Below are positions 10,489 to 26,229 of a DNA stretch of 64,000 nt, in pieces. The stretch is from Vanilla planifolia (lineage: Eukaryota; Streptophyta; Magnoliopsida; Asparagales; Orchidaceae). Every line of letters begins with the position of its first letter. Within the stretch, counting starts at the first letter, position 1. The stretch covers positions 167,505 to 231,504 of the forward strand of contig CM043875.1 of assembly GCA_023846275.1 (NCBI GenBank). The letters are read 5' to 3'. Below the pieces are notes generated by a model. That model did no database searches. It was not told the origin of the DNA and saw only the letters and a program-made list of their open reading frames with translations. The translations under genes were made by a program, and so were the position numbers.

Positions 10489-13111
10489 GCATCGATTTCT
10501 TAAGATTATTTGCTTGATTTCGCAAATACGTTTATTTTAATTTAAATCTCAAAAAGAAAACGATACGCCTAATACCTTTCATAACTTTTTTTAATAATTA
10601 TTAATATTTTGTAAAAACATATCTTATAAATAAATATTATTTTTTTCTCTCCATCTTTTTATTCCTTCTATTTTTCTTTTAGAAATAGCATAAAACTATC
10701 ACGTCCAAGCATACGCTTTAGTGAAGCATTGAAATTGCCTGAGTTTGAAGAAGTCTCTTAAATCAATAGCTTTCGATTTGGCGCAAGCGTGAATAATGGT
10801 ATACTACAAATAATAAACAATTCATTCATTTGAGAATTATCCAAATAATGTTCTAATTAATGTATGATTTAAAATTAATTAAAAAGTTATTAACGAAGGC
10901 AACGCTTTCAACTCAACAGTCTTATTAACGTTGAAGCTGAAATACGAAATTATTGTTGTCATAAAATTTTCGACTTCACTTTGAAAAACTTAATTCACTA
11001 TATTAGTATAATTTTATTTGATGAAAGATTCATTTTGTTATTATTAAGTTCATGCTACATTTTAAAAATTTTATATAAATATTTTTTAAATCTTAATTAT
11101 TTGGACATGAAAAGTACATGTTAAAAAAAGAAATGAATGATATTTTTAACAATTAGACTTTCTTTTACTAAATTTAGTATTTTCCATGCATAATTTAATA
11201 TACAAATATTAATTTGTATTTATTTTATAATTTTTTTTAAAAATTTATTATAATTATCATTGAAATTGATTTAAAATTATTGTCATGCTTTGTTTCGTAA
11301 TTAAAAAAAGACATTTTAGTCAACGATGCGCATATCTTCTTCTGGATTTCACACCAGAACTACAATCGTGTAAAACGATTTGTAACGACATTAAAGCGAG
11401 GCAAAAATCTCGAGTTAACGTCGCAGAATTTTTTCGAGAACAGATAATTATGAGGGTAATTAATTTAGTAATATGTGTATAAAACATACTGTACAAAAAA
11501 AAAAAGATACAAAGTAACAAAACTCTTAAAACATACAACTATTTTATTAATGTTTATTGATTATCGAACTATGCAAATAACTATTAAAAATAATTGTTCC
11601 TTTTACATATTTTCAACATCTCGATTTTTTTGTATGATAAAATCTATTTTTTATTTTTCTTTTATTCTTATTATTTTTGCTGAAATAGATTTGAATAAAA
11701 TAAAATTGACATAAAATAACTTAAATTCTTAATTTTAAAAAATTAAAGTTTGAATCATATAAGTCGTCGTATTTAAAAATAATAATTCTTTTGAAATTTA
11801 TATAATTATTTTTTTGTTAATTTATATTATTTTAAAACTATATAAAATTAGCTTAATAAATAATTTAATAGTTTTAATCATGAGGTTCATGATTTAATAT
11901 AAATATTTACATAAAACTCAAATCATTAATTTATTCATAAATAAGAGTTTACATTTATTTTAAAATTTCTTTTAAAAACTGACGCGTACTGTTTATTTTT
12001 TTCAAAACCTCGGAAAAACAAAAAAAGAATTCGGACGGCTTTTTTTTTATTTTTGTCCGCACAATACATTTACAGCGTGATTATAGGATCTTCGGCATAA
12101 ACGGCATTATGCGGACGCCGAAAATGGCCAAAATCCGTGAGCCAACACTCACGCTTTTCCAGCGAAATTGCCGAATCGGAAGGGGCGTTCTGATTTACAA
12201 GGTCGCATAGACATATTATGCGGAAACGGCAAAATAACGAAAGCGGAAAATATGCCACATTTTTTTATTATTGTCGGGATTAACGTAAAATGCGGATAAA
12301 TCTCGTAAATATTTGCCTGTTTTATTTTTTAAACATTTAGGATTTTGAGTAAGACGTTTCCTAAATTTTTTTTTTATTAGTAAAGTATTAAAGCAAACTA
12401 AAATATAATTTCTTATCAAAATTTTAAACATATAATATTTTTTTAAAATATATTATTTCAAAGTTATATAAAACTGTTATAGTCATTTATTAACTATATT
12501 TTTTATTTTAAAATCCTAAATTTTATTTGTTGATCACGCAATAATAACTTAGTCTAGAAGGTTTAGAAAAGAATAAAATTATCAAATATCTAAATTTTTT
12601 CTCATAAATAATTATATAAAAATCAAAAAAGTTTAATTTGTTTTACAAATATAATTTAATATATATATATATATATATATTAATTCCTTATGCTAAAAAT
12701 TAAAAATTACAATTTAACGATTTCTTATGGGTGACATATATAAATATATGTGTAATAAATAGGTTAAATATAAAATTTTTAAATTTAAGAAGATCCACTA
12801 CAAATCTATAACATCTGATATAAATTCAATAAATTAACAATGATTGCATGTTAACAATATATGAAAATATCAAAACATAACTCTTTTTAATATCTCATTT
12901 AAATTAAGTTATTAAACTATGATAAAAATTTATTTTTCATAATTCTATTGTGCCAACCAAATCATAATCTAATAAAATTTAATTTAAACATTGGACAAAA
13001 TAGACAAGAAAAGCAACCAAAATATTACATAAATATCCACGTTATTTCTTTTATAATTTAATTCATTATATAGTCAATAAAAAAAATAACATGATAAAGG
13101 AAATCATATGA
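10489..13111 (+). repeat. Repeat unit 5 (2623 bp)
   Basis: This is the first of three consecutive units with eleven A's in the poly-A run near 11495. The TA run is 21 nt, with A at phase 2051 and T at phase 2210. Confidence 0.95.
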
Positions 13112-15734
13112 GCATCGATTTCTTAAGATTATTTGCTTGATTTCGCAAATACGTTTATTTTAATTTAAATCTCAAAAAGAAAACGATACGCCTAATACCT
13201 TTCATAACTTTTTTTAATAATTATTAATATTTTGTAAAAACATATCTTATAAATAAATATTATTTTTTTCTCTCCATCTTTTTATTCCTTCTATTTTTCT
13301 TTTAGAAATAGCATAAAACTATCACGTCCAAGCATACGCTTTAGTGAAGCATTGAAATTGCCTGAGTTTGAAGAAGTCTCTTAAATCAATAGCTTTCGAT
13401 TTGGCGCAAGCGTGAATAATGGTATACTACAAATAATAAACAATTCATTCATTTGAGAATTATCCAAATAATGTTCTAATTAATGTATGATTTAAAATTA
13501 ATTAAAAAGTTATTAACGAAGGCAACGCTTTCAACTCAACAGTCTTATTAACGTTGAAGCTGAAATACGAAATTATTGTTGTCATAAAATTTTCGACTTC
13601 ACTTTGAAAAACTTAATTCACTATATTAGTATAATTTTATTTGATGAAAGATTCATTTTGTTATTATTAAGTTCATGCTACATTTTAAAAATTTTATATA
13701 AATATTTTTTAAATCTTAATTATTTGGACATGAAAAGTACATGTTAAAAAAAGAAATGAATGATATTTTTAACAATTAGACTTTCTTTTACTAAATTTAG
13801 TATTTTCCATGCATAATTTAATATACAAATATTAATTTGTATTTATTTTATAATTTTTTTTAAAAATTTATTATAATTATCATTGAAATTGATTTAAAAT
13901 TATTGTCATGCTTTGTTTCGTAATTAAAAAAAGACATTTTAGTCAACGATGCGCATATCTTCTTCTGGATTTCACACCAGAACTACAATCGTGTAAAACG
14001 ATTTGTAACGACATTAAAGCGAGGCAAAAATCTCGAGTTAACGTCGCAGAATTTTTTCGAGAACAGATAATTATGAGGGTAATTAATTTAGTAATATGTG
14101 TATAAAACATACTGTACAAAAAAAAAAAGATACAAAGTAACAAAACTCTTAAAACATACAACTATTTTATTAATGTTTATTGATTATCGAACTATGCAAA
14201 TAACTATTAAAAATAATTGTTCCTTTTACATATTTTCAACATCTCGATTTTTTTGTATGATAAAATCTATTTTTTATTTTTCTTTTATTCTTATTATTTT
14301 TGCTGAAATAGATTTGAATAAAATAAAATTGACATAAAATAACTTAAATTCTTAATTTTAAAAAATTAAAGTTTGAATCATATAAGTCGTCGTATTTAAA
14401 AATAATAATTCTTTTGAAATTTATATAATTATTTTTTTGTTAATTTATATTATTTTAAAACTATATAAAATTAGCTTAATAAATAATTTAATAGTTTTAA
14501 TCATGAGGTTCATGATTTAATATAAATATTTACATAAAACTAAAATCATTAATTTATTCATAAATAAGAGTTTACATTTATTTTAAAATTTCTTTTAAAA
14601 ACTGACGCGTACTGTTTATTTTTTTCAAAACCTCGGAAAAACAAAAAAAGAATTCGGACGGCTTTTTTTTTATTTTTGTCCGCACAATACATTTACAGCG
14701 TGATTATAGGATCTTCGGCATAAACGGCATTATGCGGACGCCGAAAATGGCCAAAATCCGTGAGCCAACACTCACGCTTTTCCAGCGAAATTGCCGAATC
14801 GGAAGGGGCGTTCTGATTTACAAGGTCGCATAGACATATTATGCGGAAACGGCAAAATAACGAAAGCGGAAAATATGCCACATTTTTTTATTATTGTCGG
14901 GATTAACGTAAAATGCGGATAAATCTCGTAAATATTTGCCTGTTTTATTTTTTAAACATTTAGGATTTTGAGTAAGACGTTTCCTAAATTTTTTTTTTAT
15001 TAGTAAAGTATTAAAGCAAACTAAAATATAATTTCTTATCAAAATTTTAAACATATAATATTTTTTTAAAATATATTATTTCAAAGTTATATAAAACTGT
15101 TATAGTCATTTATTAACTATATTTTTTATTTTAAAATCCTAAATTTTATTTGTTGATCACGCGATAATAACTTAGTCTAGAAGGTTTAGAAAAGAATAAA
15201 ATTATCAAATATCTAAATTTTTTCTCATAAATAATTATATAAAAATCAAAAAAGTTTAATTTGTTTTACAAATATAATTTAATATATATATATATATATA
15301 TATTAATTCCTTATGCTAAAAATAAAAAATTACAATTTAACGATTTCTTATGGGTGACATATATAAATATATGTGTAATAAATAGGTTAAATATAAAATT
15401 TTTAAATTTAAGAAGATCCACTACAAATCTATAACATCTGATATAAATTCAATAAATTAACAATGATTGCATGTTAACAATATATGAAAATATCAAAACA
15501 TAACTCTTTTTAATATCTCATTTAAATTAAGTTATTAAACTATGATAAAAATTTATTTTTCATAATTCTATTGTGCCAACCAAATCATAATCTAATAAAA
15601 TTTAATTTAAACATTGGACAAAATAGACAAGAAAAGCAACCAAAATATTACATAAATATCCACGTTATTTCTTTTATAATTTAATTCATTATATAGTCAA
15701 TAAAAAAAATAACATGATAAAGGAAATCATATGA
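13112..15734 (+). repeat. Repeat unit 6 (2623 bp)
   Basis: It has the eleven-A run, a 21-nt TA run, G at phase 2051 and A at phase 2210. A private C-to-A change lies at 14542. Confidence 0.95.
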
Positions 15735-18355
15735 GCATCGATTTCTTAAGATTATTTGCTTGATTTCGCAAATACGTTTATTTTAATTTAAATCTCAAAA
15801 AGAAAACGATACGCCTAATACCTTTCATAACTTTTTTTAATAATTATTAATATTTTGTAAAAACATATCTTATAAATAAATATTATTTTTTTCTCTCCAT
15901 CTTTTTATTCCTTCTATTTTTCTTTTAGAAATAGCATAAAACTATCACGTCCAAGCATACGCTTTAGTGAAGCATTGAAATTGCCTGAGTTTGAAGAAGT
16001 CTCTTAAATCAATAGCTTTCGATTTGGCGCAAGCGTGAATAATGGTATACTACAAATAATAAACAATTCATTCATTTGAGAATTATCCAAATAATGTTCT
16101 AATTAATGTATGATTTAAAATTAATTAAAAAGTTATTAACGAAGGCAACGCTTTCAACTCAACAGTCTTATTAACGTTGAAGCTGAAATACGAAATTATT
16201 GTTGTCATAAAATTTTCGACTTCACTTTGAAAAACTTAATTCACTATATTAGTATAATTTTATTTGATGAAAGATTCATTTTGTTATTATTAAGTTCATG
16301 CTACATTTTAAAAATTTTATATAAATATTTTTTAAATCTTAATTATTTGGACATGAAAAGTACATGTTAAAAAAAGAAATGAATGATATTTTTAACAATT
16401 AGACTTTCTTTTACTAAATTTAGTATTTTCCATGCATAATTTAATATACAAATATTAATTTGTATTTATTTTATAATTTTTTTTAAAAATTTATTATAAT
16501 TATCATTGAAATTGATTTAAAATTATTGTCATGCTTTGTTTCGTAATTAAAAAAAGACATTTTAGTCAACGATGCGCATATCTTCTTCTGGATTTCACAC
16601 CAGAACTACAATCGTGTAAAACGATTTGTAACGACATTAAAGCGAGGCAAAAATCTCGAGTTAACGTCGCAGAATTTTTTCGAGAACAGATAATTATGAG
16701 GGTAATTAATTTAGTAATATGTGTATAAAACATACTGTACAAAAAAAAAAAGATACAAAGTAACAAAACTCTTAAAACATACAACTATTTTATTAATGTT
16801 TATTGATTATCGAACTATGCAAATAACTATTAAAAATAATTGTTCCTTTTACATATTTTCAACATCTCGATTTTTTTGTATGATAAAATCTATTTTTTAT
16901 TTTTCTTTTATTCTTATTATTTTTGCTGAAATAGATTTGAATAAAATAAAATTGACATAAAATAACTTAAATTCTTAATTTTAAAAAATTAAAGTTTGAA
17001 TCATATAAGTCGTCGTATTTAAAAATAATAATTCTTTTGAAATTTATATAATTATTTTTTTGTTAATTTATATTATTTTAAAACTATATAAAATTAGCTT
17101 AATAAATAATTTAATAGTTTTAATCATGAGGTTCATGATTTAATATAAATATTTACATAAAACTCAAATCATTAATTTATTCATAAATAAGAGTTTACAT
17201 TTATTTTAAAATTTCTTTTAAAAACTGACGCGTACTGTTTATTTTTTTCAAAACCTCGGAAAAACAAAAAAAGAATTCGGACGGCTTTTTTTTTATTTTT
17301 GTCCGCACAATACATTTACAGCGTGATTATAGGATCTTCGGCATAAACGGCATTATGCGGACGCCGAAAATGGCCAAAATCCGTGAGCCAACACTCACGC
17401 TTTTCCAGCGAAATTGCCGAATCGGAAGGGGCGTTCTGATTTACAAGGTCGCATAGACATATTATGCGGAAACGGCAAAATAACGAAAGCGGAAAATATG
17501 CCACATTTTTTTATTATTGTCGGGATTAACGTAAAATGCGGATAAATCTCGTAAATATTTGCCTGTTTTATTTTTTAAACATTTAGGATTTTGAGTAAGA
17601 CGTTTCCTAAATTTTTTTTTTATTAGTAAAGTATTAAAGCAAACTAAAATATAATTTCTTATCAAAATTTTAAACATATAATATTTTTTTAAAATATATT
17701 ATTTCAAAGTTATATAAAACTGTTATAGTCATTTATTAACTATATTTTTTATTTTAAAATCCTAAATTTTATTTGTTGATCACGCGATAATAACTTAGTC
17801 TAGAAGGTTTAGAAAAGAATAAAATTATCAAATATCTAAATTTTTTCTCATAAATAATTATATAAAAATCAAAAAAGTTTAATTTGTTTTACAAATATAA
17901 TTTAATATATATATATATATATATTAATTCCTTATGCTAAAAATTAAAAATTACAATTTAACGATTTCTTATGGGTGACATATATAAATATATGTGTAAT
18001 AAATAGGTTAAATATAAAATTTTTAAATTTAAGAAGATCCACTACAAATCTATAACATCTGATATAAATTCAATAAATTAACAATGATTGCATGTTAACA
18101 ATATATGAAAATATCAAAACATAACTCTTTTTAATATCTCATTTAAATTAAGTTATTAAACTATGATAAAAATTTATTTTTCATAATTCTATTGTGCCAA
18201 CCAAATCATAATCTAATAAAATTTAATTTAAACATTGGACAAAATAGACAAGAAAAGCAACCAAAATATTACATAAATATCCACGTTATTTCTTTTATAA
18301 TTTAATTCATTATATAGTCAATAAAAAAAATAACATGATAAAGGAAATCATATGA
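15735..18355 (+). repeat. Repeat unit 7 (2621 bp)
   Basis: It is the last of the three units with the eleven-A run. Its 19-nt TA run, G at phase 2051 and T at phase 2210 match unit 1. Confidence 0.95.
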
Positions 18356-20980
18356 GCATCGATTTCTTAAGATTATTTGCTTGATTTCGCAAATACGTTT
18401 ATTTTAATTTAAATCTCAAAAAGAAAACGATACGCCTAATACCTTTCATAACTTTTTTTAATAATTATTAATATTTTGTAAAAACATATCTTATAAATAA
18501 ATATTATTTTTTTCTCTCCATCTTTTTATTCCTTCTATTTTTCTTTTAGAAATAGCATAAAACTATCACGTCCAAGCATACGCTTTAGTGAAGCATTGAA
18601 ATTGCCTGAGTTTGAAGAAGTCTCTTAAATCAATAGCTTTCGATTTGGCGCAAGCGTGAATAATGGTATACTACAAATAATAAACAATTCATTCATTTGA
18701 GAATTATCCAAATAATGTTCTAATTAATGTATGATTTAAAATTAATTAAAAAGTTATTAACGAAGGCAACGCTTTCAACTCAACAGTCTTATTAACGTTG
18801 AAGCTGAAATACGAAATTATTGTTGTCATAAAATTTTCGACTTCACTTTGAAAAACTTAATTCACTATATTAGTATAATTTTATTTGATGAAAGATTCAT
18901 TTTGTTATTATTAAGTTCATGCTACATTTTAAAAATTTTATATAAATATTTTTTAAATCTTAATTATTTGGACATGAAAAGTACATGTTAAAAAAAGAAA
19001 TGAATGATATTTTTAACAATTAGACTTTCTTTTACTAAATTTAGTATTTTCCATGCATAATTTAATATACAAATATTAATTTGTAATTATTTTATAATTT
19101 TTTTTAAAAATTTATTATAATTATCATTGAAATTGATTTAAAATTATTGTCATGCTTTGTTTCGTAATTAAAAAAAGACATTTTAGTCAACGATGCGCAT
19201 ATCTTCTTCTGGATTTCACACCAGAACTACAATCGTGTAAAACGATTTGTAACGACATTAAAGCGAGGCAAAAATCTCGAGTTAACGTCGCAGAATTTTT
19301 TCGAGAACAGATAATTATGAGGGTAATTAATTTAGTAATATGTGTATAAAACATACTGTACAAAAAAAAAAGATACAAAGTAACAAAACTCTTAAAACAT
19401 ACAACTATTTTATTAATGTTTATTGATTATCGAACTATGCAAATAACTATTAAAAATAATTGTTCCTTTTACATATTTTCAACATCTCGATTTTTTTGTA
19501 TGATAAAATCTATTTTTTATTTTTCTTTTATTCTTATTATTTTTGCTGAAATAGATTTGAATAAAATAAAATTGGCATAAAATAACTTAAATTCTTAATT
19601 TTAAAAAATTAAAGTTTGAATCATATAAGTCGTCGTATTTAAAAATAATAATTCTTTTGAAATTTATATAATTATTTTTTTGTTAATTTATATTATTTTA
19701 AAACTATATAAAATTAGCTTAATAAATAATTTAATAGTTTTAATCATGAGGTTCATGATTTAATATAAATATTTACATAAAACTCAAATCATTAATTTAT
19801 TCATAAATAAGAGTTTACATTTATTTTAAAATTTCTTTTAAAAACTGACGCGTACTGTTTATTTTTTTCAAAACCTCGGAAAAACAAAAAAAGAATTCGG
19901 ACGGCTTTTTTTTTATTTTTGTCCGCACAATACATTTACAGCGTGATTATAGGATCTTCGGCATAAACGGCATTATGCGGACGCCGAAAATGGCCAAAAT
20001 CCGTGAGCCAACACTCACGCTTTTCCAGCGAAATTGCCGAATCGGAAGGGGCGTTCTGATTTACAAGGTCGCATAGACATATTATGCGGAAACGGCAAAA
20101 TAACGAAAGCGGAAAATATGCCACATTTTTTTATTATTGTCGGGATTAACGTAAAATGCGGATAAATCTCGTAAATATTTGCCTGTTTTATTTTTTAAAC
20201 ATTTAGGATTTTGAGTAAGACGTTTCCTAAATTTTCTTTTTTATTAGTAAAGTATTAAAGCAAACTAAAATATAATTTCTTATCAAAATTTTAAACATAT
20301 AATATTTTTTTAAAATATATTATTTCAAAGTTATATAAAACTGTTATAGTCATTTATTAACTATATTTTTTATTTTAAAATCCTAAATTTTATTTGTTGA
20401 TCACGCAATAATAACTTAGTCTAGAAGGTTTAGAAAAGAATAAAATTATCAAATATCTAAATTTTTTCTCATAAATAATTATATAAAAATCAAAAAAGTT
20501 TAATTTGTTTTACAAATATAATTTAATATATATATATATATATATATATTAATTCCTTATGCTAAAAATTAAAAATTACAATTTAACGATTTCTTATGGG
20601 TGACATATATAAATATATGTGTAATAAATAGGTTAAATATAAAATTTTTAAATTTAAGAAGATCCACTACAAATCTATAACATCTGATATAAATTCAATA
20701 AATTAACAATGATTGCATGTTAACAATATATGAAAATATCAAAACATAACTCTTTTTAATATCTCATTTAAATTAAGTTATTAAACTATGATAAAAATTT
20801 ATTTTTCATAATTCTATTGTGCCAACCAAATCATAATCTAATAAAATTTAATTTAAACATTGGACAAAATAGACAAGAAAAGCAACCAAAATATTACATA
20901 AATATCCACGTTATTTCTTTTATAATTTAATTCATTATATAGTCAATAAAAAAAATAACATGATAAAGGAAATCATATGA
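18356..20980 (+). repeat. Repeat unit 8 (2625 bp)
   Basis: The poly-T run near 20232 reads T4CT6 instead of T10, a form also seen in units 14 and 20-23. It carries G at phase 1220 like units 1-2, a 23-nt TA run, and a private T-to-A change at 19086 that breaks the outer pair of the phase 712-731 inverted repeat. Confidence 0.95.
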
Positions 20981-23602
20981 GCATCGATTTCTTAAGATTA
21001 TTTGCTTGATTTCGCAAATACGTTTATTTTAATTTAAATCTCAAAAAGAAAACGATACGCCTAATACCTTTCATAACTTTTTTTAATAATTATTAATATT
21101 TTGTAAAAACATATCTTATAAATAAATATTATTTTTTTCTCTCCATCTTTTTATTCCTTCTATTTTTTTTTTAGAAATAGCATAAAACTATCACGTCCAA
21201 GCATACGCTTTAGTGAAGCATTGAAATTGCCTGAGTTTGAAGAAGTCTCTTAAATCAATAGCTTTCGATTTGGCGCAAGCGTGAATAATGGTATACTACA
21301 AATAATAAACAATTCATTCATTTGAGAATTATCCAAATAATGTTCTAATTAATGTATGATTTAAAATTAATTAAAAAGTTATTAACGAAGGCAACGCTTT
21401 CAACTCAACAGTCTTATTAACGTTGAAGCTGAAATACGAAATTATTGTTGTCATAAAATTTTCGACTTCACTTTGAAAAACTTAATTCACTATATTAGTA
21501 TAATTTTATTTGATGAAAGATTCATTTTGTTATTATTAAGTTCATGCTACATTTTAAAAATTTTATATAAATATTTTTTAAATCTTAATTATTTGGACAT
21601 GAAAAGTACATGTTAAAAAAAGAAATGAATGATATTTTTAACAATTAGACTTTCTTTTACTAAATTTAGTATTTTCCATGCATAATTTAATATACAAATA
21701 TTAATTTGTATTTATTTTATAATTTTTTTTAAAAATTTATTATAATTATCATTGAAATTGATTTAAAATTATTGTCATGCTTTGTTTCGTAATTAAAAAA
21801 AGACATTTTAGTCAACGATGCGCATATCTTCTTCTGGATTTCACACCAGAACTACAATCGTGTAAAACGATTTGTAACGACATTAAAGCGAGGCAAAAAT
21901 CTCGAGTTAACGTCGCAGAATTTTTTCGAGAACAGATAATTATGAGGGTAATTAATTTAGTAATATGTGTATAAAACATACTGTACAAAAAAAAAAGATA
22001 CAAAGTAACAAAACTCTTAAAACATACAACTATTTTATTAATGTTTATTGATTATCGAACTATGCAAATAACTATTAAAAATAATTGTTCCTTTTACATA
22101 TTTTCAACATCTCGATTTTTTTGTATGATAAAATCTATTTTTTATTTTTCTTTTATTCTTATTATTTTTGCTGAAATAGATTTGAATAAAATAAAATTGA
22201 CATAAAATAACTTAAATTCTTAATTTTAAAAAATTAAAGTTTGAATCATATAAGTCGTCGTATTTAAAAATAATAATTCTTTTGAAATTTATATAATTAT
22301 TTTTTTGTTAATTTATATTATTTTAAAACTATATAAAATTAGCTTAATAAATAATTTAATAGTTTTAATCATGAGGTTCATGATTTAATATAAATATTTA
22401 CATAAAACTCAAATCATTAATTTATTCATAAATAAGAGTTTACATTTATTTTAAAATTTCTTTTAAAAACTGACGCGTACTGTTTATTTTTTTCAAAACC
22501 TCGGAAAAACAAAAAAAGAATTCGGACGGCTTTTTTTTTATTTTTGTCCGCACAATACATTTACAGCGTGATTATAGGATCTTCGGCATAAACGGCATTA
22601 TGCGGACGCCGAAAATGGCCAAAATCCGTGAGCCAACACTCACGCTTTTCCAGCGAAATTGCCGAATCGGAAGGGGCGTTCTGATTTACAAGGTCGCATA
22701 GACATATTATGCGGAAACGGCAAAATAACGAAAGCGGAAAATATGCCACATTTTTTTATTATTGTCGGGATTAACGTAAAATGCGGATAAATCTCGTAAA
22801 TATTTGCCTGTTTTATTTTTTAAACATTTAGGATTTTGAGTAAGACGTTTCCTAAATTTTTTTTTTATTAGTAAAGTATTAAAGCAAACTAAAATATAAT
22901 TTCTTATCAAAATTTTAAACATATAATATTTTTTTAAAATATATTATTTCAAAGTTATATAAAACTGTTATAGTCATTTATTAACTATATTTTTTATTTT
23001 AAAATCCTAAATTTTATTTGTTGATCACGCAATAATAACTTAGTCTAGAAGGTTTAGAAAAGAATAAAATTATCAAATATCTAAATTTTTTCTCATAAAT
23101 AATTATATAAAAATCAAAAAAGTTTAATTTGTTTTACAAATATAATTTAATATATATATATATATATATATTAATTCCTTATGCTAAAAATTAAAAATTA
23201 CAATTTAACGATTTCTTATGGGTGACATATATAAATATATGTGTAATAAATAGGTTAAATATAAAATTTTTAAATTTAAGAAGATCCACTACAAATCTAT
23301 AACATCTGATATAAATTCAATAAATTAACAATGATTGCATGTTAACAATATATGAAAATATCAAAACATAACTCTTTTTAATATCTCATTTAAATTAAGT
23401 TATTAAACTATGATAAAAATTTATTTTTCATAATTCTATTGTGCCAACCAAATCATAATCTAATAAAATTTAATTTAAACATTGGACAAAATAGACAAGA
23501 AAAGCAACCAAAATATTACATAAATATCCACGTTATTTCTTTTATAATTTAATTCATTATATAGTCAATAAAAAAAATAACATGATAAAGGAAATCATAT
23601 GA
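20981..23602 (+). repeat. Repeat unit 9 (2622 bp)
   Basis: A private C-to-T change at 21168 merges two T tracts. The TA run is 21 nt. Confidence 0.95.
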
Positions 23603-26229
23603 GCATCGATTTCTTAAGATTATTTGCTTGATTTCGCAAATACGTTTATTTTAATTTAAATCTCAAAAAGAAAACGATACGCCTAATACCTTTCATAACT
23701 TTTTTTAATAATTATTAATATTTTGTAAAAACATATCTTATAAATAAATATTATTTTTTTCTCTCCATCTTTTTATTCCTTCTATTTTTCTTTTAGAAAT
23801 AGCATAAAACTATCACGTCCAAGCATACGCTTTAGTGAAGCATTGAAATTGCCTGAGTTTGAAGAAGTCTCTTAAATCAATAGCTTTCGATTTGGCGCAA
23901 GCGTGAATAATGGTATACTACAAATAATAAACAATTCATTCATTTGAGAATTATCCAAATAATGTTCTAATTAATGTATGATTTAAAATTAATTAAAAAG
24001 TTATTAACGAAGGCAACGCTTTCAACTCAACAGTCTTATTAACGTTGAAGCTGAAATACGAAATTATTGTTGTCATAAAATTTTCGACTTCACTTTGAAA
24101 AACTTAATTCACTATATTAGTATAATTTTATTTGATGAAAGATTCATTTTGTTATTATTAAGTTCATGCTACATTTTAAAAATTTTATATAAATATTTTT
24201 TAAATCTTAATTATTTGGACATGAAAAGTACATGTTAAAAAAAGAAATGAATGATATTTTTAACAATTAGACTTTCTTTTACTAAATTTAGTATTTTCCA
24301 TGCATAATTTAATATACAAATATTAATTTGTATTTATTTTATAATTTTTTTTAAAAATTTATTATAATTATCATTGAAATTGATTTAAAATTATTGTCAT
24401 GCTTTGTTTCGTAATTAAAAAAAGACATTTTAGTCAACGATGCGCATATCTTCTTCTGGATTTCACACCAGAACTACAATCGTGTAAAACGATTTGTAAC
24501 GACATTAAAGCGAGGCAAAAATCTCGAGTTAACGTCGCAGAATTTTTTCGAGAACAGATAATTATGAGGGTAATTAATTTAGTAATATGTGTATAAAACA
24601 TACTGTACAAAAAAAAAAGATACAAAGTAACAAAACTCTTAAAACATACAACTATTTTATTAATGTTTATTGATTATCGAACTATGCAAATAACTATTAA
24701 AAATAATTGTTCCTTTTACATATTTTCAACATCTCGATTTTTTTGTATGATAAAATCTATTTTTTATTTTTCTTTTATTCTTATTATTTTTGCTGAAATA
24801 GATTTGAATAAAATAAAATTGACATAAAATAACTTAAATTCTTAATTTTAAAAAATTAAAGTTTGAATCATATAAGTCGTCGTATTTAAAAATAATAATT
24901 CTTTTGAAATTTATATAATTATTTTTTTGTTAATTTATATTATTTTAAAACTATATAAAATTAGCTTAATAAATAATTTAATAGTTTTTATAATGAGGTT
25001 CATGATTTAATATAAATATTTACATAAAACTCAAATCATTAATTTATTCATAAATAAGAGTTTACATTTATTTTAAAATTTCTTTTAAAAACTGACGCGT
25101 ACTGTTTATTTTTTTCAAAACTTCGAAAAAACAAAAAAAGAATTCGGACGGCTTTTTTTTTTATTTTTGTCCGCACAATACATTTACAGCGTGATTATAG
25201 GATCTTCCGCATAAACGGCATTATGCGGACGCCGAAAATGGCCAAAATCCGTGAGCTGACACTCACGCTTTTCCAGCGAAATTGCCGAATCGGAGGGGGC
25301 GTTCTGATTTACAAGGTCGCATAGACATATTATGCGGAAACGGCAAAATAACGAAAGCGGAAAATATGCCACATTTTTTTATTATTTTCGGGATTAACGT
25401 AAAATGCGGATAAATCTCGTAAATATTTGCCTGTTTTATTTTTTAAATATTTAGGATTTTGAGTAAGACGTTTCCTAAATTTTTTTTTTATTAGTAAAGT
25501 ATTAAAGCAAACTAAAATATAATTTCTTATCAAAATTTTAAACATATAATATTTTTTTAAAATATATTATTTCAAAGTTATATAAAACTGTTATAGTCAT
25601 TTATTAACTATATTTTTTATTTTAAAATCCTAAATTTTATTTGTTGATCACGCAATAATAACTTAGTCTAGAAGGTTTAGAAAAGAATAAAATTATCAAA
25701 TATCTAATTTTTTTCTCATAAATAATTATATAAAAATCAAAAAAGTTTAATTTGTTTTACAAATATAATTTAATATATATATATATATATATATATATTA
25801 ATTCCTTATGCTAAAAATTAAAAATTACAATTTAACGATTTCTTATGGGTGACATATATAAATATATGTGTAATAAATATGTTAAATATAAAATTTTTAA
25901 ATTTAAGAAGATCCACTACAAATCTATAACATCTGATATAAATTCAATAAATTAACAATGATTGCATGTTAACAATATATGAAAATATCAAAACATAACT
26001 CTTTTTAATATCTCATTTAAATTAAGTTATTAAACTATGATAAAAATTTATTTTTCATAATTCTATTGTGCCAACCAAATCATAATCTAATAAAATTTAA
26101 TTTAAACATTGGACCAAATAGACAAGAAAAGCAACAAAAATATTACATAAATATCCACGTTATTTCTTTTATAATTTAATTCATTATATAGTCAATAAAA
26201 AAAATAACATGATAAAGGAAATCATATGA
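23603..26229 (+). repeat. Repeat unit 10 (2627 bp), mosaic of standard and diverged types
   Basis: The first half is of the standard type as far as the G at 24795. From 24989 onward it carries the diverged set of changes, including T at 24989 and A at 24992, an extra T in the tract after the CGGACGGC motif, TTCCGC in place of TTCGGC at 25205-25210, the loop CTGACA at 25256-25261, and a TA run of 25 nt. The switch point therefore lies inside the unit, between 24796 and 24989. Confidence 0.93.

Noticed and set aside
11475-11714. 79-codon plus-strand frame in units 5-7
   Set aside because: It exists only because those units have eleven A's in a homopolymer run. Other units lack it.
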